Origin: Albibacterium bauzanense
GTDB taxonomy: Bacteria > Bacteroidota > Bacteroidia > Sphingobacteriales > Sphingobacteriaceae
Direction: 5' to 3'
Length of the DNA: 64,000 nucleotides
NCBI RefSeq assembly: GCF_004339765.1
Contig: NZ_SMGO01000001.1
Coordinates: forward strand, 558,001 to 622,000
Shown here: piece after piece, positions 63,238 to 64,000 of the stretch
How the letters are laid out: the number at the start of each line of letters is the position of its first letter
How positions within the stretch are numbered: the stretch's first letter is position 1
Notes under the pieces: generated by a model
Database searches by the model: none
What the model was told of the DNA's origin: nothing
The model's input: only the letters and a program-made list of their open reading frames with translations
Program-made: the position numbers and the translations under genes

Positions 63238-64000
63238 TTAGGATATCCATTCAATTCCTTGCTTTAATAAACCAAGGGTTTTTTCTTCCTCACTTCCCTG
63301 TTCCGGCTTAAAGTTATAATGCCAGTTAGCTTGTGGAGGCAGACTCATAAGAATAGATTCTATGCGACCATTGGTTTCCAATCCAAACTTGGTCCCTGCA
63401 TCATAAACCAGGTTAAACTCAACATAGCGGCCTCTTCGGAGCGCTTGCCAGGTCTTATGTTTATCAGAATAAGATTTATCTTTGTTGCGTTCAATTAGCT
63501 CTGTATAAATAGGTAAAAAAGAATTACCAACCTGCTCTGAAAAATTAAGGATTTCACCATATGACAATCCACTTTTTTCCGGATCTAATCGATCATAAAA
63601 GATTCCACCAATACCACGTGTTTCCTTTCGGTGATTAATGTAAAAATACCGGTCAGCCCACGATTTAAAATCTGCATAAAACAATGGAGAAGATTGATCA
63701 CAAATATCTTTAAGATAAGAATGAAAGAAACGAGCATCTTCTTCTATAATATAATGAGGAGTTACATCAATACCACCACCAAACCAGCGAACTTTCTCAT
63801 TTAATTCAAAGTAGCGAATATTCATATGGATAATAGGAATCCATGGATTAACAGGATGGATCACAATAGACACACCTGTTGCAAAGAAATCATCTTCATC
63901 TACCCCAAACGATTTCTTAATTTGTTCTGGAAGCTTCCCATGCACTGCAGAAAAATTAACTCCTCCACGATCAATAACAGCGCCTCCTTGCATAATTCTG
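63238..64000 (-). CDS. hemF: Oxygen-dependent coproporphyrinogen III oxidase, 5' end cut off
   Basis: The gene runs off the right end; bases 63997-64000 are still coding (RIM before QGG), so the Met at 63993 is internal. At least 253 residues are present of about 300. The GGVNFS start block, GVSIVIHPVNPWIPIIHMNIRYFE, RWFGGGIDVTPHYI and FNLVYDAGTKFGLETNGRIESILMSLPP are conserved HemF features. Converts coproporphyrinogen III to protoporphyrinogen IX with oxygen in haem synthesis, implying aerobic growth. Confidence 0.95.
   Translation of the reverse strand, partial: RIMQGGAVIDRGGVNFSAVHGKLPEQIKKSFGVDEDDFFATGVSIVIHPVNPWIPIIHMNIRYFELNEKVRWFGGGIDVTPHYIIEEDARFFHSYLKDICDQSSPLFYADFKSWADRYFYINHRKETRGIGGIFYDRLDPEKSGLSYGEILNFSEQVGNSFLPIYTELIERNKDKSYSDKHKTWQALRRGRYVEFNLVYDAGTKFGLETNGRIESILMSLPPQANWHYNFKPEQGSEEEKTLGLLKQGIEWIS

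Overview
This window is AT-rich chromosomal DNA from a member of the Bacteroidota, most likely a sphingobacterium (Pedobacter/Solitalea-like). Evidence: the end of a TonB-dependent receptor followed by a lipoprotein; DUF2851, GlmU-like and tandem TPR proteins typical of this phylum; a type B L31; the futalosine menaquinone enzyme MqnC; the bacillithiol reductase YpdA; and, before many genes, promoters of the Bacteroidota type (-33 TTTG, about 19-21 bases, -7 TAnnTTTG) instead of -35/-10 boxes. The genus is inferred, not shown.

Positions 1-31,097 are a dense core block in short strand-switching operons: outer membrane receptor/lipoprotein, ubiX, a TSUP permease, an ankyrin protein, PspC, DUF2851, an omega-amidase, smc, recR with an SDR, a LOG protein with queG, then mtaB - NlpC/P60 lipoprotein - 39-residue membrane peptide - DEDDh exonuclease. 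DUF6766 and DUF763 are divergent. mqnC-scpB is followed by a 55-residue acidic protein and an XRE regulator. Next come glmU-like - tpiA - prmA - mpl, rpmE, an HDAC-like deacetylase with trxB, a polysaccharide deacetylase lipoprotein, guaB and a SpoU-family methyltransferase.

Positions 31,098-43,170 look like an accessory island of small, mostly co-directional genes for small-molecule modification: TM2/DUF2752, a broken PfpI-like gene, PhzF, VOC, DinB, a DHFR/RibD-like reductase, two GNATs, a rifampin ADP-ribosyltransferase (Arr) with an N-terminal helical extension, HxlR with two SDRs, cupin, a Tet(X)-family flavin monooxygenase, a Crp/Fnr regulator, a third SDR and a membrane protein. No integrase, transposase or tRNA boundary is visible. 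A short TAACAA(A/C) motif follows several stop codons there.

Positions 43,173-64,000 return to core functions: a double DUF2249 protein, gltBD, the SRP RNA gene, transaldolase, ypdA, purK-purE, mnmA, topA, a hypothetical gene, gyrA with two co-transcribed TPR proteins, and a hemF gene cut by the window end. smc and scpB (condensin), topA and gyrA (supercoiling), and recR (repair) give this window many chromosome-maintenance genes. ubiX and mqnC both fit futalosine-route menaquinone synthesis. The most unusual non-coding signals are several -7 boxes so close to start codons that the mRNAs should be leaderless or nearly so, calibrated by the SRP RNA promoter, and a perfect 58-bp palindrome between convergent genes.
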